A stretch of 64,000 nucleotides of DNA from Myxococcus landrumus (GTDB lineage Bacteria > Myxococcota > Myxococcia > Myxococcales > Myxococcaceae): contig NZ_CP071091.1 in NCBI RefSeq assembly GCF_017301635.1, positions 1,641,001 through 1,705,000 on the forward strand, given 5' to 3'. The notes below the pieces were generated by a model. That model did not search any database. It was given only the letters and a program-made list of their open reading frames with translations, and was not told the origin of the DNA. Every line of letters starts with the position of its first letter. Position 1 is the stretch's first letter. Below are positions 19,047 through 26,852 of the stretch, in pieces. The translations under genes and the position numbers were made by a program.

Positions 19047-19274
19047 TCAACGAAGCCCGGGCCTGCCTCCTTCGACGACGCGAAGCGCGGCCTTCGCCTG
19101 TCGCCGGGGCGCGACCTTGGGCTTCGCCGCCGCGGCACCTCGCGCGGGCCGAGAGGACTTGGCGGCGGACCGCCGAGGGGCCCGCTTGCTCGCGGCCAGC
19201 GGCTTGCCTGCGAGCGTGCGCCGTATCGGGCGAGGGAATGGCAGGCAGAAGAACAGGTACATGTCGAGCAGCAT
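19047..19274 (-). CDS. Possible small basic protein with histone H1-like tail
   Basis: A 75-residue frame from ATG 19274, with AGAGG about 5 nt before it. A hydrophobic start (MLLDMYLFFCLPFPRP) is followed by a tail very rich in Lys, Arg, Ala and Pro (KRAPRRSAAKSS, AAAAKPKVAPRRQAKAA) that resembles H1-like tails. It sits 69 bp upstream of the MBL hydrolase on the same strand. Low complexity and size leave real doubt that it is expressed. Confidence 0.4.
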   Translation of the reverse strand: MLLDMYLFFCLPFPRPIRRTLAGKPLAASKRAPRRSAAKSSRPARGAAAAKPKVAPRRQAKAALRVVEGGRPGLR

Positions 19275-19492
19275 GGGGCCTCTTCGCCTCGAGCGGATGC
19301 GCAGTGGATGGGTGTGCCGTGCGCGGCAAGAGCAATGGCGGTGCCACCTTCCCCGGGGTCCGAGGAAGCGATGTGCAAGGTGCCACGGCGCGTCGTCTCC
19401 AGGCGTGAAGAAGCATGAAGAAGGCGTGGCGAAAGCCCCCGGGACGCCCCATGCGCACCTTGTCATCGGAGCCCGCCGTGCGCCGGGGTGTC

Positions 19493-19550
19493 GGGCTTCC
19501 GGCGGGGTGCCGGATATCCGGCGGGGAGAACGCGCGGGCTTCCGGCAGGG
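19493..19550 (+). promoter_or_regulatory. Candidate upstream activator sites for the efflux operon
   Basis: A perfect 14-bp palindrome GCCGGATATCCGGC lies at 19509-19522. It is flanked by a direct repeat, GGGCTTCCGGCGGGG at 19493-19507 and GGGCTTCCGGCAGGG at 19536-19550, whose starts are 43 bp apart, about four helical turns. The whole block sits roughly 50-110 bp before the predicted transcription start, where enhancer-binding proteins for sigma-54 commonly bind. The rest of the 368-bp gap 19275-19642 shows no gene. Confidence 0.5.
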
Positions 19551-19576
19551 AGGTGACAGCTCCGCCGCGCAATCGC

Positions 19577-19592
19577 TGGCACACACCTTGCC
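19577..19592 (+). promoter_or_regulatory. Sigma-54 (-24/-12) promoter of the efflux operon
   Basis: TGGCACACACCTTGCC matches the consensus TGGCAC-N5-TTGC(A/T) at every position but the last. The invariant GG (19578-19579) and GC (19590-19591) are spaced 12 bp apart, as required. Transcription would start near 19603, giving a leader of about 40 nt to the ATG at 19643 with its AGGGGAGG ribosome site at 19631-19638. Such promoters are silent without an ATP-hydrolysing activator of the NtrC family. Confidence 0.8.
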
Positions 19593-19642
19593 AACGAGGC
19601 GGCCGTCACCGCGGAAAGGCCGCGGCATCGAGGGGAGGCTCC

Positions 19643-20707
19643 ATGCGGCGTGCGGTCGTTGTCTTCGTGGTCCTGGTGGTGGTGCTCACCGCGCTGTTGG
19701 GGGTGCGCATCCTGAAGGATCGCCGGGCCGCGGAGGGGCCGGCTGGGGGCTCGGGTGTGGTGGAGGGCACGGCGGTGGACGTGCGTGCGCGCATCAACGC
19801 CCGCGTGCTCACCCGCAATGTGGAGGAAGGCGCCAAGGTGGAGAAGAACGCGGTGCTCCTCACCCTCGACTGCACGGAGCCCGAGGCGGGACTGGCGGAG
19901 GCCACCGCGAGGTTGGCCATGGCGCAAGCGCAGGCGGACGCGGCTCGCGCGGCGGCGGTGGCCGCGGGGCGCAGCAGTGAAGCGGTGGCCGCGCAGGCGG
20001 AAGGAAGCCAGTCACAGATTGCCTCGCTGGCGGACCAGCATGGGCTCGCGGAGCGTCAGGCGGAGCGGCTCAAGCGCATGGGCGATGCGACGACGGAGGC
20101 CGCGCTGGACCAGGCGCGTGCGCAGGAGCAGGCCCTGGCGCAGCAGCTCGAAGCCGCGAGGCATGCGAGCACGGCGACGGCGAGGCAGGCCCGCGCAGCG
20201 ACGGAGTCGGAGCGCGCGAGCCTCCAGCAAGCCGAGTCCGCGCTCCGCGCGATTCAGGTCGCGGAGGCCACGGTTCGCCGGGCCCAGGTGTCGGTGGCGG
20301 AGTGCGAGCTGCGAGCGCCGTTGAGCGGGACGGTGGAGACGCTGCCGCTGGAGGTCGGTGAGCTGGCCCTTCCCGGCGCGGTCGTCGCCCGGCTGGTGGA
20401 CACGCATCGCCCCAAGGCGACCTTCTATCTGCCCAACGCGGAGCTCGCCTCGGCCAAGCCGGGGCAGTCGGCCACGGTGCGCGCGGACGCCTATCCCGAC
20501 CGCACGTTCCAGGCGCAGGTGGTGACGGTGGCGCGCGAGGCGGCCTTCACACCTCGCAATGTGCAGACGCGCTCGGACCGGGACCGGCTGGTCTATCCGG
20601 TGGAGGTGCACATCGACGCGCCGGAGGGCGTGCTGCTGCCGGGCATGCCGGTGGAGATCACCCTGGGCGCCGTGAACGCGGCGGTGGTGGCGGAGCAGAA
20701 GCCATGA
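19643..20707 (+). CDS. HlyD/EmrA-type membrane-fusion protein of an ABC efflux pump
   Basis: 354 residues: one N-terminal span (VVVFVVLVVVLTALLGVRIL), a biotinyl-lipoyl half-motif (about 40-70), a long alpha-helical coiled coil rich in Ala/Gln/Glu (about 80-215), the returning half-motif (CELRAPLSGTVETLPLEVGEL) and a beta-barrel end. This is the periplasmic adaptor layout of YbhG/YhiI. The start is set by AGGGGAGG 4 nt upstream; longer starts would run through the sigma-54 promoter. Its stop overlaps the next ATG by 4 bp. No outer-membrane TolC-like gene is in the window, so the channel must come from elsewhere. Confidence 0.9.
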   Translation: MRRAVVVFVVLVVVLTALLGVRILKDRRAAEGPAGGSGVVEGTAVDVRARINARVLTRNVEEGAKVEKNAVLLTLDCTEPEAGLAEATARLAMAQAQADAARAAAVAAGRSSEAVAAQAEGSQSQIASLADQHGLAERQAERLKRMGDATTEAALDQARAQEQALAQQLEAARHASTATARQARAATESERASLQQAESALRAIQVAEATVRRAQVSVAECELRAPLSGTVETLPLEVGELALPGAVVARLVDTHRPKATFYLPNAELASAKPGQSATVRADAYPDRTFQAQVVTVAREAAFTPRNVQTRSDRDRLVYPVEVHIDAPEGVLLPGMPVEITLGAVNAAVVAEQKP

Positions 20708-21465
20708 GCTCGCGGCCGGAGATGGCCGTGTCGCTCGAAGAGGTTCGTCGTGCCTTCGGCAAGGCGCAGGCGCTGCGAGGTGTCTCCCTGTCCGTCCATG
20801 CGGGCGAGGTCTACGGACTGGTGGGGCCCGATGGCGCGGGGAAGACCACGGCCATCCGGTTGATGGCGGGGCTGCTGCTCCCGGACTCGGGCAAGGTTCG
20901 TCTGTTGGGAGAAGACCCCACGAACACGCGCTCGCCCGTGCGCGAGTCGCTGGGCCTGGTGCCCCAGCGAAACACGCTCTACGGAGACTTGAGCGTCGGC
21001 GAGAACCTGCGCTTCTTCGCGCGGCTCTTCGGCCTCTCTCACCGAGACTTCGAGGAGCGGCGGGCGCAGCTCCTGGACATCACCCGGCTGGGGCGCTTCA
21101 CGGAGCGGCGCGCGGATGCGCTGTCGGGCGGCATGTACAAGAAGCTGGCGCTGGCGTGTGCCCTGCTCCACCGGCCTCGGGTGCTGCTGCTGGATGAGCC
21201 CACCAACGGCGTGGACCCCGTCAGTCGCCGCGAGCTGTGGGAGCTGCTCTACGGCCTGGTCCACGAGGGCATGACGCTGCTGGTGTCCACGCCGTACATG
21301 GACGAGGCCGCGCGGTGCCATCGGGTGGGCCTGCTCCACATGGGCGAGCTCATCGCGGAGGGAGATCCTCGCGAGCTGGCGCGCCGGCATGGTGTCGCCG
21401 CTTCCAACTTCGAGGCCGTGTTCCTGTCGCTCGTCGAGAAGCGCGACGGCGGGAGGGCCGCATGA
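20704..21465 (+). CDS. ABC transporter ATPase, first of a pair
   Basis: 253 residues. Walker A is GPDGAGKTT, the signature is LSGGMYKKLALA, Walker B is VLLLDEPTNGVDP, and Q-loop VPQRNTLYGDLSV is intact. The switch (H-loop) histidine is absent: the position reads VSTPYMDEA, where the partner ATPase has VTTHYMDEA. The layout matches the first half of the fused double ATPase YbhF/RbbA, here encoded as a separate gene. ATGA overlaps join it to the adaptor gene before and the second ATPase after. Cytoplasmic; energises the two downstream permeases. Confidence 0.92.
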   Translation: MSSRPEMAVSLEEVRRAFGKAQALRGVSLSVHAGEVYGLVGPDGAGKTTAIRLMAGLLLPDSGKVRLLGEDPTNTRSPVRESLGLVPQRNTLYGDLSVGENLRFFARLFGLSHRDFEERRAQLLDITRLGRFTERRADALSGGMYKKLALACALLHRPRVLLLDEPTNGVDPVSRRELWELLYGLVHEGMTLLVSTPYMDEAARCHRVGLLHMGELIAEGDPRELARRHGVAASNFEAVFLSLVEKRDGGRAA

Positions 21466-22400
21466 CTCCGGCCATCGAGGTGCATCACCTGACGAGGCGA
21501 TTCGGGAGCTTCACCGCGGTGGACGACGTGAGCTTCGATGTCGGCGCGGGAGAAATCTTCGGCTATCTGGGAGCCAACGGCGCGGGCAAGTCCACCACCA
21601 TCCGCATGCTGTGTGGCCTGCTGAAGCCCACGGGTGGCGGCGCACGGGTCGCGGGCTTCGACGTGGGACTCGAGCCCGAGCGCGTGAAGACGGGCATCGG
21701 CTACATGTCCCAGCGCTTCTCGCTGTACCTGGACCTGAGCGTCCGCGCGAACCTGGAGTTCTTCGCCTCGGCCTATGGCGCGTACGGCAAGGAGCTGGAG
21801 CGGCGCATCGGCGAGATGCTCGAGCGCATGCAGCTTCGCGAGGTCCAGGACGAGGTGACTGGCTCGCTTCCGGGAGGACTTCAGCAGCGCGTGGCCCTGG
21901 CGAGCGCGGTGCTGCATCAGCCCCGCATCGTCTTCCTCGACGAGCCCACCGCGGGCGTGGACCCGGTGCAGCGGCGCTCCTTCTGGGATCTGATTCGCGA
22001 CCTCGCGTCCCATGGCACCACCGTCTTCGTCACCACGCACTACATGGACGAAGCGGAGAACTGTGCCCGCATCGGCATCATGGTGGATGGAAAGCTGGTG
22101 GCGTTGGACAGCCCCGAAGGACTCAAGCGGACCCATGCACCGGGCCGCGTGTTGGAGGTCCGAGGTCCTCATCTCTCCCCTGCCCTGGATTCGCTGCGGG
22201 GCATGGAGGGCGTGCTGGATGTGAGCCGCTTCGGCTCGGGGGCCACCGTTCGCGTGGACCCGGCGCTGCTTCCTTCCGAGGTGCTGGCGGAGCGGCTGCG
22301 CGCGCGGGGTGTGGACCCGCTGGAGATGGAGGACTCGGCGCCGACGCTGGACGACGTCTTCCTGGCCCTCACGGCGAATGCCCAGCGCGGAGAGGACTGA
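21462..22400 (+). CDS. ABC transporter ATPase, second of a pair
   Basis: 312 residues from the ATG at 21462, which overlaps the previous stop (ATGA). Walker A GANGAGKSTT, Walker B IVFLDEPTAGVDP and the H-loop VTTHYMDEA are intact. The signature reads LPGGLQQRVALA, Pro replacing the usual Ser. A C-terminal extension of about 90 residues (VLEVRGPHLSPAL to DDVFLALTA) is typical of ABC-2 drug and lipid exporters. Together with the preceding protein it would form a heterodimer with one altered and one intact set of catalytic elements. Confidence 0.92.
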   Translation: MTPAIEVHHLTRRFGSFTAVDDVSFDVGAGEIFGYLGANGAGKSTTIRMLCGLLKPTGGGARVAGFDVGLEPERVKTGIGYMSQRFSLYLDLSVRANLEFFASAYGAYGKELERRIGEMLERMQLREVQDEVTGSLPGGLQQRVALASAVLHQPRIVFLDEPTAGVDPVQRRSFWDLIRDLASHGTTVFVTTHYMDEAENCARIGIMVDGKLVALDSPEGLKRTHAPGRVLEVRGPHLSPALDSLRGMEGVLDVSRFGSGATVRVDPALLPSEVLAERLRARGVDPLEMEDSAPTLDDVFLALTANAQRGED

Positions 22401-23540
22401 GTGGCCATGGACTCCTCGAGCGTGAATCGCCGGGTGGGACGCATCCTCGCGATGGCGGGCAAGGAGGTCCTGCACATCCGCCGGGACATCCGCACCCTCT
22501 ATCTGGCGCTGGCGCTGCCCGTGGTGATGCTGGTGCTGTTCGGCTTCGGCATCAGCTTCGACGTGGACCACCTGGAGCTGGCGGTGGTGGACCAGGACCG
22601 CACGGACCTGTCGCGCGAGCTGGTGCGCCAGGTCACCGCGTCCGGTGAGTTCGTGGTGCTTCGCGAAGGCACCTCGCCCGAGGAGGCCGTGAGCGAGCTG
22701 CGCCGAGGCCGCGCCACGGGTGTGCTGCTGATTCGCAAGGGCTTCTCCGAGGACGTGAAGCGCGGAGGCGCACAGGTCCAGTTCCTGCTCGACGGCGCGG
22801 ATGGCAACACCGCGACCCAGGCGTTGGCGAAGGCCCAGGCCCTGGTGGAGATGGCGGGCCGCAAGCTCGGAGGGACCGGGGTGATGGCCCCGCCTCCGCT
22901 GGAGGTCCGCGTGCGCACGCTGTTCAATCCCACGGCGCGCTCGGCGATGTTCCTGGTGCCCGGGTTGGCGGCGTACCTCCTGGCCATCGTCGCGGTGCTC
23001 ATCACCGCGCTGACGGTGGCGCGCGAGTGGGAACGAGGCTCCATGGAGCAGCTCTTCGCGACCCCCGTGGGACGGATGGAGATTGTCGTCGGCAAGCTGC
23101 TGCCCTACCTGGGCATCGGACTGCTCCAGGTGATGCTGGTGCTGGCGGTGGGCACCTGGGTGTTCGACGTGCCCATCCGCGGCAGCCTGGTGGCGCTGGG
23201 GCTGGGCTCGTTCCTGTTCCTCGTGGGGATGCTGGGCCAGGGGTTGCTCATCTCGGTGGTGACGCGGAACCAGATGGTGGCGACGCAGGTGGCGACGATG
23301 ACGTCCGTGCTGCCATCGATGTTGCTGTCGGGGTTCATCTTCCCCATCGAGAACCTGCCTCCTCCGCTCAAGGTCATCAGCACGCTGATTCCAGCGCGCT
23401 ACTTCGTGGCCACGCTGCGAGGGGTGCTCTTGCGCGGCAATGGCCTGGAAGTGCTGTGGCCTCAGTTGTTGGCTCTGACCTTGTTCGCGGCCCTCATGTT
23501 GGTGGTGGCGACGCGGCGTTTCCAGCGGCGGCTGGACTGA
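22401..23540 (+). CDS. ABC-2 family permease (YbhS/YbhR-like), first
   Basis: 379 residues from GTG 22401, or 377 from ATG 22407. An N-terminal span follows IRRDIRTLYLALALPVVMLVLFGFGISFD, then a large extracytoplasmic domain (about 55-180), then five hydrophobic spans (about 185-375) including LVPGLAAYLLAIVAVLITALTVA. This is the ABC2_membrane_3 layout of daunorubicin/YbhS-type exporters. It abuts the ATPase stop directly and is followed 15 bp later by its sister permease, so the two probably form the transmembrane heterodimer. Confidence 0.9.
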   Translation: MAMDSSSVNRRVGRILAMAGKEVLHIRRDIRTLYLALALPVVMLVLFGFGISFDVDHLELAVVDQDRTDLSRELVRQVTASGEFVVLREGTSPEEAVSELRRGRATGVLLIRKGFSEDVKRGGAQVQFLLDGADGNTATQALAKAQALVEMAGRKLGGTGVMAPPPLEVRVRTLFNPTARSAMFLVPGLAAYLLAIVAVLITALTVAREWERGSMEQLFATPVGRMEIVVGKLLPYLGIGLLQVMLVLAVGTWVFDVPIRGSLVALGLGSFLFLVGMLGQGLLISVVTRNQMVATQVATMTSVLPSMLLSGFIFPIENLPPPLKVISTLIPARYFVATLRGVLLRGNGLEVLWPQLLALTLFAALMLVVATRRFQRRLD

Positions 23541-23555
23541 AGGAGGGACGCGAAC

Positions 23556-24692
23556 ATGCATCCGCTGGTGGTGCAGTACCGCGCGGTGGTGGTGAAGGAA
23601 GTCCGGCAGACGGCGAGAGATCGGCGCGTCATGGCGCTCTTGACGCTGGCACCGCTCATCCAGCTCTTCATGCTGGGCTTCGCGGTGAACTTCGACGTGC
23701 GCCACGTCCCCACGGTGGTGGTGGACCGGGACAAGACGGCGGAGAGCCGCGCGTACGCGAGGGGGCAGCTCGCGGGCGACACCTTGAGCCTCACGGCCCA
23801 GCTCCCCGATGAGACCGCGGCGGCGGAGGCCCTCGAGCAAGGCAAGGCGTCGGTCGCGTTGATCTTCCCTCCAGACTTCCAGAGGGACCTGCTGCGCGGT
23901 GAAGGGGCGCAGGTCCAGGCGCTGGTGGATGGCTCGGACCCCACGCGCTCGTCCGTCGCGGCGACCGCGGTGGCCCAGTACAGCGTGCTTCAGGCGACGC
24001 GGATGCTGCGCGAGCAGGCCCAGGGCCAGGGGCTGACGCCGCCACGGACACCCGTGGAGCTGGTGCCTCGGGTCCTCTACAACCCGGAGCTGTCGACCTC
24101 CGTGTACGTGGTGCCGGGCATCGCGGCGATGCTGCTGCTCATCGTCACGACCATCATCATGGCGATGGGGTTGGCGCGCGAGCGGGAGACGGGGACGCTG
24201 GAGCAGTTGCAGGTGACGCCGCTGCGGCCCGGCATCTTGATGGCGGGAAAGGTGACGCCCTTCCTGCTGATTGGCCTGGTGGACGTGGGGCTCGCGTTGA
24301 GCGTGGGCGCTTGGGTCTTTGGCGTTCCGCTGCGTGGGAGCCTGCTGCTCGTCGCGGTGGCCACCCTCTTCTACCTCCTGTCCACGTTGAGCGTGGGGCT
24401 CCTCATCGCGACAGTGAGCCGCACGCAGCAACAGGCCTTCGTGGGTGGGTTCCTCTTCGTCCTGCCCGCGGTGCTCCTCTCGGGGGTGATGAGCCCCATC
24501 CGCGCGATGCCGGATTGGCTCGCGTGGCTGACCTACTTGAACCCGGTGCGCTACTACGCGGAGGTGCTGCGCGGCGTGCTGCTCAAGAACGCGAGCCTGT
24601 GGGATTTGTGGCGGCAGGTACTCCTTCTCGCCATCTTCGGAGCGGTGATGATGGGCGTGGCTGCTCGGCGGTTCCACAAGACCTCCGCCTGA
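23556..24692 (+). CDS. ABC-2 family permease (YbhS/YbhR-like), second
   Basis: 378 residues with the same plan as the preceding permease: N-terminal span after VMALLTLAPLIQLFMLGFAVNFDV, an external domain carrying a QAL(V/A)DG-type stretch also found in its neighbour (QVQALVDGSDP against QVQFLLDGADG), then five spans beginning VVPGIAAMLLLIVTTIIMAMGL. AAGGAGG lies upstream of the ATG. The pair are clear paralogues. Last gene of the sigma-54-driven operon unless the MFS gene 68 bp later is included. Confidence 0.9.
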   Translation: MHPLVVQYRAVVVKEVRQTARDRRVMALLTLAPLIQLFMLGFAVNFDVRHVPTVVVDRDKTAESRAYARGQLAGDTLSLTAQLPDETAAAEALEQGKASVALIFPPDFQRDLLRGEGAQVQALVDGSDPTRSSVAATAVAQYSVLQATRMLREQAQGQGLTPPRTPVELVPRVLYNPELSTSVYVVPGIAAMLLLIVTTIIMAMGLARERETGTLEQLQVTPLRPGILMAGKVTPFLLIGLVDVGLALSVGAWVFGVPLRGSLLLVAVATLFYLLSTLSVGLLIATVSRTQQQAFVGGFLFVLPAVLLSGVMSPIRAMPDWLAWLTYLNPVRYYAEVLRGVLLKNASLWDLWRQVLLLAIFGAVMMGVAARRFHKTSA

Positions 24693-24760
24693 TCCGGACG
24701 GCGAGTGGCCCCACTGTGACTGGCATGCGGACCCGGCCTGCGTTAGACGAGGCCTCCAGC

Positions 24761-26050
24761 ATGTCAGTCACCGCAGCAGGCCCGGCCTTCTCCGTCTTCC
24801 GTCACCGCGACTTCCGCACCTACCAGATCGCTCGCCTCTGCGCGGTGCTGGCCATGCAGATTGAGTCGGTGGCCATCGGCTGGCAGGTCTACGACATGAC
24901 GGGCAGCGCCCTGGCGCTTGGCTACACGGGGCTTGCCCAGTTCGTGCCGTTCCTCACGTTCTGCCTGCTCGGCGGACAGGCCGCCGACCGGTTCGACCGT
25001 CGGAGCATCCTGGCCATCTGCCAAGGCGTGATGTTGCTGTGCAGCCTGGCGCTGCTGTCCTTCTCGCTGGGCCACATCACCGATGTGCGCTTCGTCTACG
25101 GCGTCCTGATTCTCTTCGGCACGGCGCGAGCCTTCTATGCGCCCGCGGGCTCCGCGCTCACGCCGCACCTGGTTCCCAAGAACGAGCTGACGCGCGCGGT
25201 CGCCGTGAACTCCACGACGTGGCAGGTGGCCACCATCGCGGGTCCCGCGGTGGGCGGCGTGCTCTATGGGTGGGCCGGCCCGACGGGGGCCTACCTCGGG
25301 TCCGCCGCGCTGTGTGCGCTGACGGTGGTGTGGATTCTCTCGCTGAAGGTGCGGACCGGCCGGGCGTCGTCGCAGCCGTTGTCCTTCGGCACACTCGTCG
25401 CGGGGCTGGGCTTCGTCCGCCGCCAGCGCATGTTGCTGGGGAGCATCACGCTGGACCTGTTCGCCGTGCTGTTGGGTGGCGCCGTGGCGCTGCTCCCCAT
25501 CTACGCCAAGGATGTGCTGCACACGGGGCCGTGGGGACTCGGCCTGCTGCGGTGTGCCCCCGCGGCGGGTGCGGCCCTGACGGCGGTGGCCTTCGCCATG
25601 AAGCCCCTGGGTGGGAAGGCGGGCTGGAAGATGTTCGCGGCCGTGGCCATCTTCGGCGCGGCGACGCTGGTCTTCGGGGTGAGTCGCTCCCTGCCCTTGT
25701 CGCTGCTGGCCCTGGCCGTCGCCGGTGCCGCGGACATGGTCAGCGTGGTGGTGCGCCACACCTTGGAGTTGATGGCCACTCCCGACGAGATGCGTGGCCG
25801 TGTCGGTGCGGTGAACATGATGTGCATCGGTGCTTCCAACGAGTTGGGCGAGTTCCGAGCGGGATGGCTCGCCGAGCACGTGGGCGCCGTTCCGGCGGTG
25901 GTGGCGGGTGCGGTGGGGACGTTGGTGGTCGTGGTCCTCTGGTCCTGGGGCTTCCCCGAGCTGCGGAAGGTGGACCGCCTGGAGTTGACAACCGCGGAGC
26001 CATCTCCCAAGCCGCAGACGCCCGAAGCGCCCGCCGCTCAGGCGGGCTGA
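24761..26050 (+). CDS. MFS transporter (MFS_3 / EntS-like)
   Basis: 429 residues and about 12 spans. The start fits the EntS-like group (FSVFRHRDFRTYQIARLCAVLAMQIESVAIGWQVYD), with loop-2 motif GGQAADRFDRRSILA and a middle loop around KVRTGRASSQPLSFGTL. Such proteins export siderophores, drugs or other small molecules with proton exchange; the substrate is not evident. The ATG at 24761 follows GAGG by about 8 nt; an in-frame ATG at 24725 is less favoured. It may be read with the exporter operon 68 bp upstream or from its own promoter. Confidence 0.88.
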   Translation: MSVTAAGPAFSVFRHRDFRTYQIARLCAVLAMQIESVAIGWQVYDMTGSALALGYTGLAQFVPFLTFCLLGGQAADRFDRRSILAICQGVMLLCSLALLSFSLGHITDVRFVYGVLILFGTARAFYAPAGSALTPHLVPKNELTRAVAVNSTTWQVATIAGPAVGGVLYGWAGPTGAYLGSAALCALTVVWILSLKVRTGRASSQPLSFGTLVAGLGFVRRQRMLLGSITLDLFAVLLGGAVALLPIYAKDVLHTGPWGLGLLRCAPAAGAALTAVAFAMKPLGGKAGWKMFAAVAIFGAATLVFGVSRSLPLSLLALAVAGAADMVSVVVRHTLELMATPDEMRGRVGAVNMMCIGASNELGEFRAGWLAEHVGAVPAVVAGAVGTLVVVVLWSWGFPELRKVDRLELTTAEPSPKPQTPEAPAAQAG

Positions 26051-26078
26051 CGTCGCGGGGCCTGCCCTCCCCTATCGC

Positions 26079-26279
26079 TCAGGCCGCGGCGCCTTCGTAG
26101 GTGACGCGCAGACCTCGGTGCGTCACGGTGATGACGGGCCGGCCCATCCATCCGCAGTGCTTGCAGACGCCGCTGGGACCCGCCGCCGTGACACGCACGG
26201 GCAGGTCCGCGGCACAGGCGGGGCAGCCTTCGGGAATCATGAAATCGCGCGACGCGGGCTGTGAGGACGCTTCGAACAT
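26079..26279 (-). CDS. Small zinc-ribbon protein
   Basis: 66 residues from ATG 26279 with GAAGG just upstream. Two CxxC pairs, CPAC (19-22) and CKHC (39-42), are spaced as in a zinc ribbon; the rest is short beta-like sequence (PVITVTHRGLRVTYEG). Convergent with the MFS gene, 28 bp between stops. No function can be given beyond probable metal binding. Confidence 0.6.
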   Translation of the reverse strand: MFEASSQPASRDFMIPEGCPACAADLPVRVTAAGPSGVCKHCGWMGRPVITVTHRGLRVTYEGAAA

Positions 26280-26497
26280 GCCTTCGACGTAACGCAGCCA
26301 GAAGCCGCCGCAACCCGCGCTCCGATGAAGACCGCTGGCCGGGGGAGCAACCGCTCCGCTGCCTGGCGAAAAGGGGCCTCGAACCCCGAACCTAATCTTC
26401 CTTGTGCTGGTGGTGTGTGAGTCCGGGTGGTCCGGGTAGCGCATCGCGGGCGGGCCTACCCGGCACGGCATGACGGGGTGGGCTCTCCATTCCGTGC

Positions 26498-26740
26498 ATG
26501 AGGCAGTTGGCAATGCAGAACAATCGAAAGAAGTGGGTGCGGCGGTGGGCTGAGGCCGCCTTGGATGTGGCTCGGTACACCCGGAAGGGGTCCGACTTGG
26601 AGGGGCTGTTCGTGGGAGGCCTTGTCGCCGACCTCGAAGCCACTCTGGGCCTTGGCCCGGAGATGGCGCTCGAGTTCGGGTACGAGCTGTCGAACATCGC
26701 GCGGAGCCGGTACGACGCGTGGGTTCGTGGCGAGATGTAG
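26498..26740 (+). CDS. Small hypothetical protein
   Basis: 80 residues from ATG 26498, or 75 from ATG 26513, which has GAGG 9 nt ahead and is slightly preferred. The composition looks coding: a basic start (QNNRKKWVRRWAEAALDVARYTRKG), then a soluble helical body with balanced charge and no low complexity. No family recognised. The gap 26280-26497 before it holds no gene that I can support, and a tRNA-like T-arm there was rejected. Confidence 0.5.
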   Translation: MRQLAMQNNRKKWVRRWAEAALDVARYTRKGSDLEGLFVGGLVADLEATLGLGPEMALEFGYELSNIARSRYDAWVRGEM

Positions 26741-26852
26741 GCCAAGGCCACGCCGAGCGCCGAGGTGATGGTTGAGGTGACCACGTCCGGACTAGCGTGT
26801 CCTCGCGGAACCGGGGCTCGTCTCGCCCGGTTCCTCGAAGCCGGAGGTGGTC

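Noticed and set aside
21249..24677. A 1,142-codon minus-strand open frame
   Set aside because: Antisense shadow of the two ATPases and two permeases, rich in His, Gln and Arg as expected of reversed GC-rich codons.
26373..26387. T-arm-like GGGG-TTCGAGG-CCCC on the minus strand
   Set aside because: No acceptor stem pairs with TTTTCGC beyond it, and no anticodon arm of proper spacing precedes it, so it is not a tRNA gene.
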